DNA of 64,000 nt, from positions 4,315,172 to 4,379,171 of the forward strand of contig CH003412.1 in assembly GCA_000149265.1 (NCBI GenBank), read 5' to 3'. Positions 63,534-64,000 of the stretch are shown in pieces. The translations under genes and the position numbers were made by a program. Within the stretch, counting starts at the first letter, position 1. Each line of letters starts with the position of its first letter. The notes under the pieces were generated by a model, which was not told where the DNA came from, made no database searches, and saw only the letters and a program-made list of their open reading frames with translations. The DNA is from Ciona savignyi (lineage: Eukaryota; Chordata; Ascidiacea; Phlebobranchia; Cionidae).

Positions 63534-64000
63534 CTAAAACATCAAATATTTATAAGGCCGGAACCAAATGTGCCACATGAAGACAAAATTACAATATACA
63601 TAATAAAGTTGGAGATGTACAGGGCCAAAAATCCATCAAATTTCGGGCGAGTAAGAATTCAGCTTCCACATGCGAGTAAAGGGAGTAAACATGGCTCGCA
63701 AATGTGTTTTGTATGACGTAACAACTGTTTAAATCTGGTATTATAACAATCTTACATTATGATACTGCTGTAAGTATTACAGTCTTCAGTTTTTGCACGT
63801 GCCATGTGTATTATAAAAAGGTCATACTCCAATGGCCGCCGGTAAACGTTAATTAGTTTCTTTATACGCGAGTTACTCGCGCAGATTTTTGGCCCTGGAT
63901 GTACATATTGCAATTGAATTATTAAAAGCAGTTTACTTGCATTGACAAAGGATAATATCAGATAGAATGAACGAACATAAACTCAATTAAAATGTTTTAA

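Overview
The window is eukaryotic nuclear DNA from an invertebrate chordate, most likely an ascidian of the Ciona type. This is an inference from several things: AT-rich sequence, short GT-AG introns, chordate-type gene content (DNA-PKcs, a CARD9/CARMA-family protein, LRRC56, an alpha integrin) and a dense tRNA-derived SINE with an (ATCCT)n tail. I found no prokaryotic genes, rRNA, tRNA gene or CRISPR array. Genes were reconstructed by joining exons at splice sites with matching phase, and identified by recognising family sequence. No search was run.

Layout: 893-23372 (-) holds the N-terminal half of DNA-PKcs (PRKDC), whose kinase end lies left of the window. 24221-25255 (-) is an intronless WIPI4/WDR45. 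27447-28552 (-) and 30616-32327 (-) are tandem omega-class glutathione transferases with identical four-exon structures. 34771-38784 (-) is a BTB-BACK protein of BTBD17 type with a long Ser/Pro-rich N-terminus. 39435-41409 (-) is the augmin subunit HAUS2, and 41666-42204 (-) is a 78-residue CENP-W. 43156-45164 (+) is LRRC56. 47884-58647 (-) is a 14-exon CARD-coiled-coil gene of CARD9 size with no MAGUK module. 60518-63533 (-) is the C-terminal part of an alpha integrin, whose N-terminus lies to the right.

The rest is repeats: about 25 copies of one tRNA-SINE (three with internal deletions that join head to tail), two copies of a second tRNA-like SINE, MITE-like DNA elements with target-site duplications, two other dispersed families, several minisatellites and (TA)n tracts.

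The most interesting items are the CARD9-like gene, which has a one-base frameshift in an otherwise phase-perfect exon chain; the HAUS2/CENP-W mitotic pair; SINE copies touching splice sites in GSTO and PRKDC; and a codon-aligned echo of the BTBD17-like last exon next to a 173-bp tandem repeat. Apart from both genes of the mitotic pair, the genes do not form one obvious pathway.
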